Part shown: one piece after another, positions 9,634 to 18,284 of the stretch
How positions within the stretch are numbered: position 1 is the stretch's first letter
Layout: each line of letters opens with the position of its first letter
Assembly: GCF_900113485.1 (NCBI RefSeq)
Contig: NZ_FOPM01000007.1
Location: 1-64,000, forward strand
Direction of reading: 5' to 3'
Length of the DNA stretch: 64,000 nucleotides
Source: Methylobacterium gossipiicola
Lineage (GTDB): Bacteria > Pseudomonadota > Alphaproteobacteria > Rhizobiales > Beijerinckiaceae
Notes under the pieces: generated by a model
Told to the model about the DNA's origin: nothing
The model's database searches: none
What the model saw: the letters and a program-made list of their open reading frames with translations, nothing else
Translations under genes and position numbers: made by a program

Positions 9634-9700
9634 GACAGTCGGGTCCAGGGGGCGGATGCGATCGGCGCGATCCGCCCCATCGATGCAAGGAACGGATCGC

Positions 9701-10003
9701 GTGGCGGTTCTCGAAGATCTCAAGATCGATCTCTCGGTGGTGCTCGGGCGCCGCCACATGCCTCTCCACATCCTGCTCCGCATGGGGCGGGGTGCGGTGA
9801 TCGAACTCGAGTCCACGGAGACCGATATGGTCGAGATCCTGGCCAACGACCACCCGATCGCCCGCGGCCAGATCGTGGTGACGGGAAGCCGGATCTCCAT
9901 CGAGGTCACCGAGATGATCCAGAAGGAGTCGGTGATCCGCACGGCGGGCGCCACCATCGGCGAGGGCGCGGTCCCGATCCTCGAAGATGCGGAATTCGCC
10001 TAA
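9701..10003 (+). CDS. FliN-like flagellar switch/secretion surface protein
   Basis: GTG 9701 is chosen because AAGGAA lies eight to nine bases upstream; an ATG at 9683 lacks a ribosome-binding site. The 100 residues match the FliM/FliN C-terminal (SpoA) domain: [20 protein letters not shown], then [23 protein letters not shown] and a terminal ISIEVTEMI strand. FliN proteins form the C-ring that binds CheY-P and export chaperones. No other flagellar gene is in the window, so it is an isolated copy; whether it serves the main flagellum is unknown. Confidence 0.8.
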   Translation: MAVLEDLKIDLSVVLGRRHMPLHILLRMGRGAVIELESTETDMVEILANDHPIARGQIVVTGSRISIEVTEMIQKESVIRTAGATIGEGAVPILEDAEFA

Positions 10004-10107
10004 AACCCGCTTGTCGCCCCCAAAACCTTCTGCTAATTGCTGCGCCGCGCCGGAAGAAACGGGCGCCGCGCTTCAGGGGGCGGCACCGGAACCAAGGTGA
10101 CACAGAT

Positions 10108-10192
10108 GCGGCCATGGCGGAATTGGTAGACGCGCTAGCTTGAGGTGCTAGTCCCGCGAGGGGTGGAGGTTCGAGTCCTCTTGGCCGCACCA
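10108..10192 (+). tRNA. tRNA-Leu (anticodon GAG)
   Basis: 85 nt including encoded CCA, with a long variable arm typical of tRNA-Leu. Acceptor GCGGCCA pairs with TGGCCGC, and the anticodon loop TTGAGGT gives GAG. The 3' half from 10163 is one copy of the 32-bp direct repeat bounding the prophage, so the gene is kept whole by phage-supplied sequence. Confidence 0.95.
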
Positions 10193-10194
10193 AC
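10163..10194 (+). other. attL: left attachment repeat in tRNA-Leu
   Basis: 32 bp, from within the variable arm through the encoded CCA and two further bases, repeated exactly at 24156-24187. Placement in the 3' half of a tRNA gene next to a tyrosine integrase is the standard pattern for site-specific prophage integration. Confidence 0.92.
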
Positions 10195-10226
10195 TCTTTT
10201 GATCTTGAACGTCAAAGAGTTGGTGC
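10187..10226 (+). terminator. phage-supplied hairpin after tRNA-Leu
   Basis: A 13-bp perfect inverted repeat (GCACCAACTCTTT / AAAGAGTTGGTGC) whose left arm is the last bases of the tRNA. It would act as the 3' processing or termination hairpin of tRNA-Leu. An analogous chromosomal hairpin sits at attR. Confidence 0.6.
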
Positions 10227-10274
10227 ATTACAACGGGTTACGGGTAGCCGCGCTCTCACACAGCGGTACCCCAC

Positions 10275-11849
10275 ATGGCCCTCATGACAGCCCGACCTTG
10301 GAAAGACCCGAAGACAGGGGTCTATCATATCCGACAGCGCACTCCGCGTGACCTTTTGGTCCGCGTGAAGGGCCAGACGGTCTCTCTCCCAGTCGGTGAT
10401 ACGTTCGTCTCCGTGAAGGTCGGGGATGTCGTTCAGGCGTCCCTACGCACCAAGGAAGCTGCCGAAGCGCGTACCCGCCACGCGGTCGCTGACGGGGCTC
10501 TGAAGCGGTTCTGGGAGGCCCAGAAGGCTGGGCCGGTATCGCTCACCCAACGCCAGATCATTGCCCTTAGCGGGCTGGTTTACGCGGACCTGACGAAGGC
10601 TTGGAGCGACGAGCCTGGACCTTCAGAGGCGTGGAGTGGAATGCTGCGCCTTCATCAGCAGGCCCAAGCGGCTGGCAAGCTGGATCAGTGGGTTGGTCCT
10701 AATGTGGACGTGCTTCTCCTCAGGGAGGGGATCGTCACCGATGATGGCAGCCGGAAGCGCCTTATCGAGGCTGTGGACAGCGCGCTCGTGCAAGCCGCTT
10801 CGCTCATCAGCCGGAACGCTGAAGGGGATTACAGGCCCGATCCCGATGCCGCCCGGTTTCCCGCATGGCAGCCTCCAGGTCCCTCCCCTGCCCCGCGAAT
10901 GGAGGCGGTGGGCGAAGTGGTCACGACTGCCGAGCTGTTTGAGCGGTGGGCGACCTACAGCGTCGATAAGAAGGCCGCGAACACCATCAAGCGATACCGA
11001 GGCAGCTTCCGGTCGCTTAGCGCGTTCATGAAGGACCGCGACGTTCGCACCTTGAGCGGTGACGACCTCTACGCATGGGCGGAGCACCGCCGCGATGTGG
11101 AAGGCGTGACGCCAAGGGCGATCAACAAGAACGACATGGTGGCTGCCAGCTCGGTTTTTGGATGGGCGGTGGATCGAGCCGGTAAGCAGCTCCTGCCCGC
11201 CAACCCAGTTACGGGCATCACGCTCGATGAGCCCAGGAAGGTGCCGAAGCGGGAGCGCACCTTCAGGGACGCCGAGATTGCCTCCATCCTTTCTGCCGCC
11301 TCCGCAGTGAAGGCTGATTCCCTCAACCCGACCTTCGCGGCAGCTCGTCGCTGGTGCCCCTGGCTCGCGGCCTACTCAGGTGCCCGTATCGCGGAACTGA
11401 CCCACTTGGAGGCGAGAGACATCAGGACCGAATCAGGCACTGTGGTGATGAACCTGAGGGTCACGAAGACGGGGGAACCTCGCACGGTGCCATTGCACCC
11501 TCACCTTCTGGAACTGGGCTTCTTGGCCTTCGTGGAGGCTTCTGGGAGTGGTCCCTTGTTCTACGATCCCAAGAGGCACGGCAAGGCGTCGTCAACGTCC
11601 CCTGCGGAGCTACGCGGGCACAAGGTGGGCAAGTGGGTTCGTGAGGTCGTGAAGCTCGATCCTGATGTCGATCCGAACCACGGATGGCGTCACACGTGGA
11701 AGACCCGAGCCCTTGGCGCTGGGATTGAGGAGCGGTTGAGGGATGCCATAACGGGGCATCGTGTGGCTTCGGTGGGCCGTAGATATGAGGCCCCTTCGCT
11801 CGTCATGCTCACTGAGGCAATGAAGCGATTTCCTCGTTACAGCTTCTGA
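10275..11849 (+). CDS. int: tyrosine-type site-specific integrase
   Basis: 524 residues. Residues 1-60 (ARPWKDPKTGVYHIRQRTPRDL) resemble the DUF6538 N-terminal domain of phage integrases. A core-binding SAM-like domain follows near 215-310 (NTIKRYRGSFRSLSAFM). The catalytic domain shows the Arg in SGARIAELTHLE, the H-x-x-R in HGWRHTWKTRAL, the later His in ITGHRVASVG and the Tyr nucleophile in GRRYEAPS, so it looks active. It lies 80 bp inside attL and should catalyse integration at, and excision from, tRNA-Leu. Two close ATGs (10275, 10284) are possible starts. Confidence 0.95.
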   Translation: MALMTARPWKDPKTGVYHIRQRTPRDLLVRVKGQTVSLPVGDTFVSVKVGDVVQASLRTKEAAEARTRHAVADGALKRFWEAQKAGPVSLTQRQIIALSGLVYADLTKAWSDEPGPSEAWSGMLRLHQQAQAAGKLDQWVGPNVDVLLLREGIVTDDGSRKRLIEAVDSALVQAASLISRNAEGDYRPDPDAARFPAWQPPGPSPAPRMEAVGEVVTTAELFERWATYSVDKKAANTIKRYRGSFRSLSAFMKDRDVRTLSGDDLYAWAEHRRDVEGVTPRAINKNDMVAASSVFGWAVDRAGKQLLPANPVTGITLDEPRKVPKRERTFRDAEIASILSAASAVKADSLNPTFAAARRWCPWLAAYSGARIAELTHLEARDIRTESGTVVMNLRVTKTGEPRTVPLHPHLLELGFLAFVEASGSGPLFYDPKRHGKASSTSPAELRGHKVGKWVREVVKLDPDVDPNHGWRHTWKTRALGAGIEERLRDAITGHRVASVGRRYEAPSLVMLTEAMKRFPRYSF

Positions 11850-11861
11850 GTTGCCGATTGA

Positions 11862-12101
11862 ACGTGCTGCCTCCTGGGGCTGGAGGTCGGTCGGGCTCAC
11901 CGGAAAGACCCGTCCCACGCATGGAGGCACCGCTTCAAGACCCTCGCACGGGCCGCAAGCATCAACGACAGCGTTGCGGATGCCATCGTGGGTCATGCCC
12001 CGGACAGTGTTGCGAAGGCGTACGGCACCGTCACTCTCGCTACGATGAAGGAGGCGCTGGATCGCATCCCGGTCTCTGCCTATGGGCAGAGAAACCCCTA
12101 G
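11862..12101 (+). pseudogene. C-terminal stump of a second tyrosine integrase
   Basis: No start codon opens this frame, but from 11910 it reads PSHAWRHRFKTLARAAS, then DAIVGHAPDSVAKAYG and ends in ALDRIP near 12101. These are the H-x-x-R, the His and the Tyr of a tyrosine recombinase active site. The bases just upstream read WGWRSVGLTG in the +1 frame, which fits homologous sequence with a frameshift near 11903. It begins 12 bp after the intact integrase stop and is a different integrase lineage, as the residues around each motif differ. Confidence 0.8.
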
Positions 12102-13015
12102 CTGCGAGGGTTTCTTCGGTATCCTACCAATTGATCAGGAATGGTGACCTCAGGGTTCACCCCCATGTGTCGCTGTACATAATCTAAATGCCCGTCAGAA
12201 AATCCAAATACCAACTTCTTCGCCCGCCTTACAACCTGTTCATTGACGAACCTTGCGAGCGATGAAGGGTCCATCGTATTTAGCGTCAACTGGATGGCTT
12301 CGCTGTTGACCGCGAAGAATATCTTCTTTGGACCAACTGGCAGCAGAATGTGGCTATCTGGATGTTGTAGTCCGTAGGCCCAGACTACTGGACGATCCGA
12401 AGTTAGGAGGGCTGGTGCGTGGAATGGGAGCGACACCATTCCCCACCTCATGTTGATAAGGTGGCTTCCGATTTTTGGGCTGTTTGATGTTGACGCTAGG
12501 AGGCGCATGGCGTGCTGAACGAGAGCGGGCCGAGTTCTTTCAGCAGACATCGCTTCGCGTAGAGTGCGTGGATCGTTAGGCAGCCGCCTACGTCTGTACG
12601 CTCTTTCTGCATCGGGAGACGTTTCGAGGTAGTCGTGTGCAAGGCGCCCCTTGATGGCGGAGACATTCTCAGGATGCCGGAAGATCAGGGAGAGGATAAA
12701 CCTTCCCCATGCTGACCTCTCGGTAGCTGAGAAGTTGCGTCCACCGGCTTCCATCTTTTCAAGAACAGTCGCGGCCTTGGTGTCGACTGGCCTGAAAAAC
12801 GCAGTCTCGAAATAGTGGGAGAGATGTTCTGGTACGCCTTCAATGGCGTAGAGCTTATCCATAAAGCCCGTCTCGCGCGGATACCTGCGCTGCGGCTTCA
12901 CAGATGGGCCGTAGGGCTTACTGAACTCGATGAGTTGCCCTTTGCTGTTGGCCCAACGCTTCAGGTAGAACTCTGGTATGTAGTGGTGCCGCCACGCGAC
13001 CTGTGTCTCACCCAT
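12098..13015 (-). CDS. DUF4238 domain protein (phage cargo)
   Basis: 305 residues. The N terminus WRHHYIPEFYLKRWA is the defining motif of DUF4238 proteins, with conserved His/Tyr/Trp that suggest a metal or nucleotide-processing site. The middle has ALLTSDRPVVW, also typical. Biochemical function is unknown. Such proteins turn up on prophages and islands as cargo. It lies next to the integrase on the opposite strand, a usual place for lysogenic-conversion genes. A defence role is possible but is only inferred from location. Confidence 0.75.
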   Translation of the reverse strand: MGETQVAWRHHYIPEFYLKRWANSKGQLIEFSKPYGPSVKPQRRYPRETGFMDKLYAIEGVPEHLSHYFETAFFRPVDTKAATVLEKMEAGGRNFSATERSAWGRFILSLIFRHPENVSAIKGRLAHDYLETSPDAERAYRRRRLPNDPRTLREAMSAERTRPALVQHAMRLLASTSNSPKIGSHLINMRWGMVSLPFHAPALLTSDRPVVWAYGLQHPDSHILLPVGPKKIFFAVNSEAIQLTLNTMDPSSLARFVNEQVVRRAKKLVFGFSDGHLDYVQRHMGVNPEVTIPDQLVGYRRNPRS

Positions 13016-13059
13016 CCAAAGAGCTTACTCGTACTAAAGGCGCCCTGCCAAGTTCGTAT

Positions 13060-13530
13060 TTAGCGAGCTCGTTCAGCTTCCCCGCTAGCGATCTCGTCCA
13101 CGCGCTCGTTCAGCTCGTGCCCAGCGTGCCCCTTCACCCACACCCACTCAACGCTCTCGTGACGCGCTACGGCCATCTCCAGTGCCTGCCATAGCTCCTT
13201 GTTCGCCACTGGCTTTCCCCCGGCTGCCTTCCAGCCCTTTGCCTTCCACCCTGGAAGCCATTCGGTCACGCCTTTGATGACGTACTGACTGTCTCCCAGC
13301 ATGGTGACCACGGCACCGGGGCTGAGGGCTCCCAGGCCCGCGATGGCCGCTGTTAGCTCCATCCGGTTGTTCGTGGTGTTGGCCTCACAGCCCTTTACGA
13401 CCTTCTCAGCGCCCGTGCGGGTGTTCACGAGGATGGCCCCGTAACCGCCCCGTCCAGGGTTGCCCTTACAGGCCCCGTCAAAGGCGATGGTGATCTCGCG
13501 TGGTGTGCTCTTGGTGATCTCGTCTGTCAT
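13060..13530 (-). CDS. rnhA: ribonuclease HI
   Basis: 156 residues from ATG 13530, with AGGATC upstream. It cleaves RNA in RNA-DNA hybrids. All four carboxylates are visible: Asp in AFDGACKGNPG, Glu in NNRMELTAAI, Asp in MLGDSQYVI and Asp in NERVDEIA, plus the basic handle region GWKAKGWKAAGGKPVAN. The chromosome will have its own copy; this phage copy would help primer removal. It follows the large virion protein gene after a terminator and precedes the DUF4238 gene by 44 bp. Confidence 0.95.
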   Translation of the reverse strand: MTDEITKSTPREITIAFDGACKGNPGRGGYGAILVNTRTGAEKVVKGCEANTTNNRMELTAAIAGLGALSPGAVVTMLGDSQYVIKGVTEWLPGWKAKGWKAAGGKPVANKELWQALEMAVARHESVEWVWVKGHAGHELNERVDEIASGEAERAR

Positions 13531-13554
13531 GTTTCGTGATCCTATTCTGAAACG

Positions 13555-13585
13555 AAAAAGGGAGGAGCCCTTGCGAGCCCCTCCC
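13555..13585 (-). terminator. intrinsic terminator after the virion protein gene
   Basis: On the minus strand a GGGAGG...CCTCCC stem with GC-rich interior is followed by TTTTTCGTTT. It lies 32 bp after the stop of the 1457-codon gene and just before rnhA. Confidence 0.65.
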
Positions 13586-13616
13586 GGTTGGTCGTGTGTG
13601 ATGCGCCCTCCCCCGG

Positions 13617-16600
13617 TTACTTGGCCGGGAGGAGCGATGATGTGGCGTTGATCGTCTGAATCATCAGCGGGTAGTTGTGCAGCACGTTCAGCGCCCTGGA
13701 GAGGTTGCGAACGTCTCCGCTGACCAGCTTGCCGCCCTCGTGGAAGGAGCCGGTGACCCCACCGATCCCCTTCATGAAGTCGTCCACCAGCCCGGCAGTG
13801 GGATTGGCAAGCAAGCCTGCTGAAGGCTGCTGAGTGCTCCTCGTGTTGAACCACGGGTCGAACCCCGCGATCCCCGCTCCGAAATCAAACGCACCCGGAA
13901 TGAGCGACGAAGCGCCCGCTCTCTGGAAACCTGCCATGGCGATCTTAGCGTCACTCAGGCGGTCGCTTACCGCCTTCTTCCGGTCCTCCTCAGACAACCC
14001 TATGAGGCTCAGGTTGGTCTGAACGGTGTACGCCATCGCCCCAAACAGCATCGAAGCCATGAAACCAAAGAGGTCGTTCAGCTCGTGATTATGGACCGCT
14101 GAGAGCGTCTGTTTGGACCAAGCACCAATCGTGAAGTTCCTGAACTGGAACAGTAGCTTCGCCATCGGGGAACCCAACATGGCGTTCATCTGGCCCAGAT
14201 CGTTCTGTTGAATGGTCCTACGGGTCCATGTGGTGATCGCGTGCTCGAAGGCAGAGCGAACCTGGGGCTCCCACTTCTCCAAACCGAGGATTTCGACCTT
14301 ACGCCCGTTCTCCCCTTCGATGGTCGAGTTGTGCGTCTTGATCTCCTTCAGCACCCGCTTCTGCATGTCGTCATCCAGCCCGATCAGCCGCATACGCTTC
14401 TCGGAGAGGGCACCGTCTTCCAAGGCAGCAGCACGAAACTTCGAGACCGCTGCCTTCATCGCCCACCGCTCTTGGAACGTGGTGAGGGGCGCTAGGGAGA
14501 CCATGGAGGTGTACCGGGATGCCTTCGAGGTGATCTGCTCGGCACGGTCGAGAAAGCCTCCTGCCCGCTTCGAGGCCCCATCGTTCATGGCAGAGGCCAC
14601 CTGGGAACCTTGCCACGTCATGCCAGAGCCACGGAGGTGGTCCGTTCCGGACGTGAAGGCGTACTCCCAGTCCTCCAACTCGTCCCGAAGGAGCTTGCCG
14701 GTACGGGCATCACGCATGAAGTCGCGGAAGGTGGGGATGGTCTGGAGCATGTGCTTCACACCGAACTCACCCAGGATGCGCCCGAACTCGGCCACTGAGG
14801 ACCAACCAGCCTGGGACATCAGGCGCACGAAGTTGACCTTCTGGATCACTCTCATGGCCTGACCGAGTTGCGTACGGTCGAAGTTGTGGGGAACACCTCG
14901 GATTGCGTCGAAGGCAAACCGAAGGTCGGCTAGCTCCGTCTCAATCCGCTTTCCACCGTCTTCGGGTCGGAACTCCTTGTCGAGTGCCCGTGCTTGAGCC
15001 TCCAGCTTCTGCCAGTCGCCCTCAGAGTGAACACCGTCCACGAGGTACTTCGGGCCATCACCGTCAGGGTGCCACTTCGGGTTCTCAATGCGGAGCTGTG
15101 CCATGGCGACAGCGCCAGACATCTGCTTATTGTAGGCGTGGACGATGGAATGCATGTTGTCCTCCCAGAGGTCGGCGATAGCCACCTCACGAGGCCCGTT
15201 GCGTCCCTCCAAGGTCATCTTGAAGTTCTCGTCCATGACCGTACGGCGCTTCTGACGGCTCGTCATGGACTTCCCGTCACCAGCCTTCTGCTCAAGTTGG
15301 TAGAGGGCTTGGTTTACCTCCACCTCATCGAGCCCATAACGCACCAGATCAGCCCTCAGAGCTTCCACATCGGAGCCTGACAGGGCCTTCATGGTGGACA
15401 GCTCCTGGCCTGCATCCACCTTCGCGAGGCGGTCGTAGTAGTAGGAGCCCAGCTTGGCTGCGAACTTCGGGTCGAGGTCAGGGTTCTTTCGCTCGATGGC
15501 CGTGCCGAGAAGGCGGCGCAGCTCGTTGCCGTGCTCCATGTTCAGCTCGTTGAAGCGGCCCCAATTGGTGTACCGAGGGAGGTAGTTCGGGTTATCAGCC
15601 CAGTCCTCAGCTCCCGGTAAGGGGCGCATAGTCTCGCCACGCTCCTTACCAGGGTTCCTGGCCAGCTCACGCCAGTGTTCGGCCTGCTTCTGCCAGCTTG
15701 ATGCCATCTGCTGCACAGCCGGGTCCACCTGGGTCAGGGGATCGGTGTTTCGGACGGCGTAGCTGATCTCACGCTGGAACTCGACTTCCTTGCCAGCCTG
15801 CCAATCGTACCACGAGATGTTGTTTCGCTTCCTGTAGTCAGCGGTAGCGGCCTCGTACTCACGCGACCAGACGGTGTTAGCGCGCTCCTCAAGCTGCCGT
15901 GCCTGGGCCTCTACGGGGATGGAGACGGCCTTCGAGGTGTTCTTGTTGCCGATGGTATCCTGCACGAGGTTGTCCGTCAGGGACGCCACCAGGGGGTTCG
16001 GAGAGTTCTTGTGGCGGGCCATATCGAACCGCAGGGGGTTCACCAGGGCGTCACCGGAAGCCTCCGTCTTCAGCAGGGACAGCTCATAGGTGTCGGAGCG
16101 GACAGGATCACGAGCCCAAGGCACCGCAGCGGCACCAGCGGACTTGTTGCTGAAGGCCGTACCGCTCTCCAGCTCGGTACGGAGCCCATGCAGGGACTTC
16201 ACGGCCTGCTCGGCAGTCTCCTCGACGTGGGTTCCCTTCCAGGCGCTTCGGTTGAGAGCCAGGTATCCCGCAGTGCCCATTACACCAGCCCAGAGCGCCT
16301 CTTGGGTCTCGTAGCCGGGGCGGTCGACCATTGCCGGGGTTTCGGAGGCCAGGGCACCGATAGCGCCATCAGCAGCAGCGGCACCCAGACGAGCCATTCG
16401 GCTGCCCTGGACGAGGGCACCAACGGGGGCGATAGCGGACAATGCGAGCCCCGCAGGGTCAGCCATGCCGGTCGCCAGACGGATCAGTATACCGCCACGG
16501 GTCGCAGCCAGCCTGCTCTCCCGTTCAGCGTCCCCTTGAGCCTGCCTAATGCGGAAGTCCAAGTCCTGCTCGGACATCGCCTTCGACAGGTAGGGCAGAT

Positions 16601-17990
16601 AGCGTGCGTCCAGGGCCTTCACGTCCTCGTTCTTAGGCACCGAGGCGGGATCGAAGCCGGGGTCATAGACGGCCTTGTTGTTGGACTTTAGGGCATTGGC
16701 GATCATCCAGTCCTGGGTGGCTGACGCCTGGGCAGCCTGGACGAGGGAGTACGCCTTGTTCTCCTCAGCCTTCACCCGCTGACGGTCATCTTCACGGGTG
16801 AACGGGATGCGCTGAGAGGTGCTGACAGGGTCGCTGGTCATGCCCATTCGGGCGATCTTGGAGGCACGCGCGTCCAGGGCCTCAATGTGCCACGGCTCGT
16901 GGCTCATGGGGAACCCAAGGCCGTATTTGGATGCGTTGGCGTGGAGCCACTCCTTCACAGCCGGGTCGCCGTTCATGTTCAGATCGGCAGCACGTCCGTG
17001 GTTGTGCATGGAGTTGCCGGGAGGAGCAACCCACTTCCGTGCAGCCTCCTCCGAGCCGTACTTCTTCACCGCCGCCGCAAACAGCTCGGCCTGACGCTCC
17101 GGGGAACGGAAGCCAGAGTTGATCTGGAACTTGGCCCGAAGGTTCTCGGGCATGTCAGCGACCATGTTCGCCAAGCGGGACTTCAAGTCCCAGTCCATCT
17201 TATCGAGGTGCTCGGCATCGTGACCGGGAGCCAGGAAGGGCTTGAGGTCGATGCGGGGCTTCGGGTGAGCCCCCTCCTCGCCCATCGTGCCACCCGCCCA
17301 GGCGTAGAGGTCCCCGACAGTGCGGACCTTCTTGAAGATGCCGGGATTGGAGGCGATGGCTGACGTGTCGAGGACGCGATCCACTGGGGTGTCAGGGGAC
17401 GCCTTGAGGATCATGGCCCCGCCCGTGGGACCGAAGACCCACCCGAGCTTGCTCTCAGCGGCGGTAGGCGCTCGCCCAACCACCCTGGTCAGGTTCTCGT
17501 TGATCTCCTTCATGTAGAAGGGAGCCACACGGGCTTGCTGGATGGGGTCCATACGGTTGGTGAGACCGAGCTGGGGATAGCGAGCCGAGAGGTCGTTCCA
17601 AGTTCCGTCGATGATCTGGAACAGGCCACCAGCCGTGGAGGTACGGGCACGAGCGTTCGTGTTGTTGCCACTCTCCGTGGTCGCAACACGGCGCATGAGG
17701 TTCACGTCCACACCCGCTGAGGCAGATGAACGCTCCAGTTCAGGCTCCCATGGACCGTTCGATACCGGGGCCACGATAGGCTGCGTGATGCGAGGCGGCT
17801 GGATGCCCGTAGGAGCCTCAGGAGCGGGCATCGGGGCAGGAGGCTGAGCGAGTACCGGAGCGGGCTTGGTGCCTGTCTGTGGGGCTTCTGGGGCTTCTGA
17901 AGGGGCCTTTACGGTCTGCTCCGGGAGAGTGACGGGCGCAGGCACGGGTGTGCCATCGCTCTCGCCCTGTGACGGGACGGGATCGTTCAT
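13617..17990 (-). CDS. giant internal-virion/ejection-like protein with transglycosylase and M15 peptidase domains
   Basis: 1457 residues from ATG 17990. Residues 1-80 are Pro/Ala-rich. Residues about 90-210 are a soluble lytic transglycosylase domain: catalytic Glu106 in TTESGNN, then GGLFQIIDGTW. Residues about 255-375 are an M15 (VanY/DdcY-type) peptidase: SGFRSPERQ, the zinc ligands in SMHNHGRAADLN and HEPWHIEAL. Then come hydrophobic and amphipathic stretches (about 490-545) and a long helical region; hydrophobic segments recur near the C terminus (FGFMASMLFGAMAY). Size, N-terminal transglycosylase and helical remainder resemble gp16 of T7-like podoviruses, which crosses the cell envelope during DNA ejection. 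The second hydrolase domain is unusual. The frame is intact over 4.4 kb although all neighbouring structural genes are gone. Confidence 0.85.
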   Translation of the reverse strand: MNDPVPSQGESDGTPVPAPVTLPEQTVKAPSEAPEAPQTGTKPAPVLAQPPAPMPAPEAPTGIQPPRITQPIVAPVSNGPWEPELERSSASAGVDVNLMRRVATTESGNNTNARARTSTAGGLFQIIDGTWNDLSARYPQLGLTNRMDPIQQARVAPFYMKEINENLTRVVGRAPTAAESKLGWVFGPTGGAMILKASPDTPVDRVLDTSAIASNPGIFKKVRTVGDLYAWAGGTMGEEGAHPKPRIDLKPFLAPGHDAEHLDKMDWDLKSRLANMVADMPENLRAKFQINSGFRSPERQAELFAAAVKKYGSEEAARKWVAPPGNSMHNHGRAADLNMNGDPAVKEWLHANASKYGLGFPMSHEPWHIEALDARASKIARMGMTSDPVSTSQRIPFTREDDRQRVKAEENKAYSLVQAAQASATQDWMIANALKSNNKAVYDPGFDPASVPKNEDVKALDARYLPYLSKAMSEQDLDFRIRQAQGDAERESRLAATRGGILIRLATGMADPAGLALSAIAPVGALVQGSRMARLGAAAADGAIGALASETPAMVDRPGYETQEALWAGVMGTAGYLALNRSAWKGTHVEETAEQAVKSLHGLRTELESGTAFSNKSAGAAAVPWARDPVRSDTYELSLLKTEASGDALVNPLRFDMARHKNSPNPLVASLTDNLVQDTIGNKNTSKAVSIPVEAQARQLEERANTVWSREYEAATADYRKRNNISWYDWQAGKEVEFQREISYAVRNTDPLTQVDPAVQQMASSWQKQAEHWRELARNPGKERGETMRPLPGAEDWADNPNYLPRYTNWGRFNELNMEHGNELRRLLGTAIERKNPDLDPKFAAKLGSYYYDRLAKVDAGQELSTMKALSGSDVEALRADLVRYGLDEVEVNQALYQLEQKAGDGKSMTSRQKRRTVMDENFKMTLEGRNGPREVAIADLWEDNMHSIVHAYNKQMSGAVAMAQLRIENPKWHPDGDGPKYLVDGVHSEGDWQKLEAQARALDKEFRPEDGGKRIETELADLRFAFDAIRGVPHNFDRTQLGQAMRVIQKVNFVRLMSQAGWSSVAEFGRILGEFGVKHMLQTIPTFRDFMRDARTGKLLRDELEDWEYAFTSGTDHLRGSGMTWQGSQVASAMNDGASKRAGGFLDRAEQITSKASRYTSMVSLAPLTTFQERWAMKAAVSKFRAAALEDGALSEKRMRLIGLDDDMQKRVLKEIKTHNSTIEGENGRKVEILGLEKWEPQVRSAFEHAITTWTRRTIQQNDLGQMNAMLGSPMAKLLFQFRNFTIGAWSKQTLSAVHNHELNDLFGFMASMLFGAMAYTVQTNLSLIGLSEEDRKKAVSDRLSDAKIAMAGFQRAGASSLIPGAFDFGAGIAGFDPWFNTRSTQQPSAGLLANPTAGLVDDFMKGIGGVTGSFHEGGKLVSGDVRNLSRALNVLHNYPLMIQTINATSSLLPAK

Positions 17991-18056
17991 GTGATTCTCT
18001 TGGTAATGGTGGGATGGGAGGTGCCCGGCTACGAGGTCAGGGCGATGGGCGGCGAA

Positions 18057-18284
18057 CTAAGCGCCGAACGTCGTTGGAGGGCCGTGCTGGAGCACCGCCT
18101 TGGCCTTCTCGGTCTTCGAGAGGATGCAGACGAGGAGGGCTTGCTGGCGATTGAGGTAGAAGGCCGTTCCGGGGCGTCCGCCCTTAGGGCCGGTTTCCGT
18201 GCGCCGAACGGAAACCTCGCCGAAGGCTTCCAACTCGTCCAGATGACCCTTGATGAGGTCACGGATTTGGTGGGGATCGGTCAT
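18057..18284 (-). CDS. short antirepressor-like phage protein (truncated family member)
   Basis: 75 residues. The centre, GPKGGRPGTAFYLNRQQAL followed by SKTEKAKAV, is nearly the same as the centre of the protein at 23275-23736. That family links GRPxxAFYLNxxQAL to antirepressor/Rha-type phage regulators. Here both the N-terminal recognition part and the C-terminal part are missing. It overlaps the HNH-like gene start region by four bases. It could be a short partner protein or a decaying duplicate. Confidence 0.6.
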   Translation of the reverse strand: MTDPHQIRDLIKGHLDELEAFGEVSVRRTETGPKGGRPGTAFYLNRQQALLVCILSKTEKAKAVLQHGPPTTFGA

